The position numbers and the translations under genes are program-made. DNA of 30,125 bases from a virus. The notes beneath the pieces were generated by a model. It was not told the DNA's origin. It did no database searches and saw nothing but the letters and a program-made list of their open reading frames with translations. Shown here in pieces: positions 29,055-30,125 of the stretch (position 1 is the first letter of the stretch; every line of letters begins with the position of its first letter). Location: positions 1 through 30,125 of IMG/VR virus record IMGVR_UViG_3300044977_000271; one strand, given 5' to 3'.

Positions 29055-30125
29055 ATGAAATCCTTACAAACACTTTTTGGTGTGTTTAGTAATGTAAATA
29101 ATACCGGCAAAATGGGCGATAATCAAGAGGCAAGATCCCACAATAAACTACTGGCGCCGAAAGTTCCCGACAACTTTCAAGTTCCTGCATATCCACAGGA
29201 CATTCAAGAGCGCATCAACCAGCGAAGAGAAGAGCGCGACCGCCTCGCTGAGCTCGAGCGCAACAAACCGAAGCCTTACAAGCCCGTAGAAAAGAAAAAG
29301 AAGTACATCCCGAATATTCCCTACAAGAAGCAAGACCACTCGGCCACCAATGATTTCTGTGAACGAGCCAAAGAGCTTCCCGAAGCCGCCAAGAAAGTCC
29401 TCAACTACTTTCTCAAGATTGATCAAGCCCTCCCCCGCATCTATACCGCCCAAAGCACCATCGCCGGCCACCCCGAAGTCCAATACTCAGTCCGCCATGT
29501 CCAGCGCCAGCTCAACCTCCTTTCAAAGGAGGGGTTCATCTCCTTCGATAAAGCCCCCGACAAGATCACCTGCGAATATTTTGTATCACCCGTCTTCAAG
29601 CTCCAAGAGGTCCAGAATAGACTCTACAAACACCTCGACGCTCTCACCTATAAATTCATGCAACTCGTGAAGCCCATCATGCTTTCCCTCCTCTTTGGGG
29701 CATCTTACAAATTAGCAACACAAGAGAGAGGCCCCTATGTCGATGTACCCATAGCCCTTAAACGCATCGTCTATCCATCGATCCCATCGCAAATGTCGTA
29801 CAATAGTAAAGAGTTATTTATTAAGAAGCTTACTTGTAGTACCCCCCCCTCTACGGAGCGAGGCTTAGGCGCCCGAGAGGGGGCCCCAACAAGTTTAGTT
29901 GATAGTTTGTTGGCAAAGTTCACCGCTCCAAAGACACCTGAACCGCAACCCGTGACAATTTGTCACGAACTGGAAACCAAACAACCTCAACAAGCTCTTG
30001 TTCAATCACGATTCGGCATCAAGTCAGTCTCCGATCCGAAAGCTTACATGGACGATCTAAAAGATCTGTTGGCAGAAGTGGGTTCCAAATGCTCCGCCCG
30101 CCATGCAGAAGCTTCGACGCATGGT
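29055..30125 (+). CDS. Replication-initiator-like winged-helix protein, truncated at window edge
   Basis: The frame starts at 29055 after AAGGAG (8-base spacing) and stays open for 357 codons to the window end, so the C-terminus is missing. Residues 1-95 are polar and basic (INQRREERDRLAELERNKPK; KKKKYIPN). Residues about 112-170 (KKVLNYFLKIDQ; HVQRQLNLLSKEGFISFDK) look like a winged-helix DNA-binding unit. Residues about 261-280 (CSTPPSTERGLGAREGAPTS) come from an in-frame palindromic element (29832-29894). A 17-bp dyad lies further on (29951-29967). Gene order and the DNA-binding domain suggest an initiator of the O or RepA kind, but a regulator is also possible. Confidence 0.5.
   Translation, partial: MKSLQTLFGVFSNVNNTGKMGDNQEARSHNKLLAPKVPDNFQVPAYPQDIQERINQRREERDRLAELERNKPKPYKPVEKKKKYIPNIPYKKQDHSATNDFCERAKELPEAAKKVLNYFLKIDQALPRIYTAQSTIAGHPEVQYSVRHVQRQLNLLSKEGFISFDKAPDKITCEYFVSPVFKLQEVQNRLYKHLDALTYKFMQLVKPIMLSLLFGASYKLATQERGPYVDVPIALKRIVYPSIPSQMSYNSKELFIKKLTCSTPPSTERGLGAREGAPTSLVDSLLAKFTAPKTPEPQPVTICHELETKQPQQALVQSRFGIKSVSDPKAYMDDLKDLLAEVGSKCSARHAEASTHG
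29832..29894. repeat. In-frame palindromic element inside the initiator-like gene
   Basis: ACTTGT (29832-29837) pairs with ACAAGT (29889-29894), and CCCCCTCT (29845-29852) pairs with AGAGGGGG (29876-29883), enclosing ACGGAGCGAGGCTTAGGCGC and a few more bases. The frame runs through it without a stop. The GC-rich, low-complexity make-up differs from the gene before and after it. The form recalls Rickettsia-type palindromic elements, which insert in frame in genes; identity with that family is not claimed. Confidence 0.5.
29951..29967. repeat. Perfect 17-bp dyad inside the initiator-like gene
   Basis: CGTGACAA-T-TTGTCACG has 8-bp perfect arms around one central base. It lies in the 3' part of the gene. 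Some phage initiators (lambda O) have their origin inside the gene, and dyads of this size often bind dimeric proteins. No further copy is seen in the window. Confidence 0.4.

Noticed and set aside
29516-29532. CCTCCTTT-C-AAAGGAGG palindrome as a ribosome site for a hidden gene
   Set aside because: No start codon follows at a usable distance; the sequence encodes plausible protein in the main frame.
1-30125. Insertion sequence, integrase, attachment site or CRISPR array
   Set aside because: No transposase or integrase frame, no tRNA gene and no short spaced repeats were seen.

Overview
The window looks like a stretch of a double-stranded DNA tailed-phage genome, probably podovirus-like. It holds a P22-like portal, a scaffold-like protein, an N4-gp56-type major capsid protein, a run of connector, tail and ejection-like proteins, and several large glycine-rich tail fibre genes. 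One fibre carries a C-terminal S74 intramolecular chaperone. An ERF-type single-strand annealing protein and a truncated replication-initiator-like gene lie at the right end. Gene packing is tight, with ATGA and TAATG overlaps and strong Shine-Dalgarno sites, and promoters and terminators are of ordinary bacterial (sigma-70) type. No large terminase subunit, integrase, DNA polymerase or recognisable endolysin is present, so the window is only part of the genome. Signal peptides and a lipobox in accessory genes point to a host with a Gram-negative-type envelope. Its taxonomy cannot be fixed from this sequence.

Layout. 1-910: leftward pair, an edge-truncated gene and a Cro/CI-type HTH protein. 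911-1077: divergent control region. 1078-3681: portal plus two small membrane or secreted proteins in one overlapping operon. 3682-3935: a strong promoter followed closely by a terminator (candidate small RNA), then a second promoter. 3936-5055: four small genes, including two that share a conserved motif and one DUF6496 protein. 5064-6569: leftward accessory block of a membrane protein, a secreted hydrophobic protein and a lipoprotein; the first two sit between two related hairpins. 6706-8069: conserved virion-morphogenesis protein and scaffold. 8053-9230: leftward pair of zinc-ribbon/HNH genes wedged between scaffold and capsid. 9415-17337: capsid, decoration-like, connector, tail hub and tail proteins. 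17526-19104: two ejection-like proteins. 19101-19724: leftward operon of an RHH regulator and two tiny membrane proteins. 19918-26486: tail fibre locus. 26567-28429: leftward early-type block with ERF. 28430-28512: overlapping divergent promoters. 28513-30125: HTH-like regulator and the replication-initiator-like gene, which runs off the edge.

How it fits together. Rightward genes build the particle. Leftward blocks hold regulation, recombination, accessory membrane functions and a homing-type endonuclease. Three leftward promoters share an operator-like core (ATTAATGATAT read leftward), and three rightward promoters share a different extended motif, so both an early regulatory circuit and a coordinated structural set can be seen in the DNA.

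Several GC-rich palindromic pieces (5847-5866, 16692-16762, 17368-17383, 29832-29894) stand out from the rest. One of them lies in frame inside the replication-initiator-like gene. They resemble the small palindromic elements that spread inside genes of some bacteria. Together with the candidate small RNA at about 3713-3780, they are the least expected content of the window.
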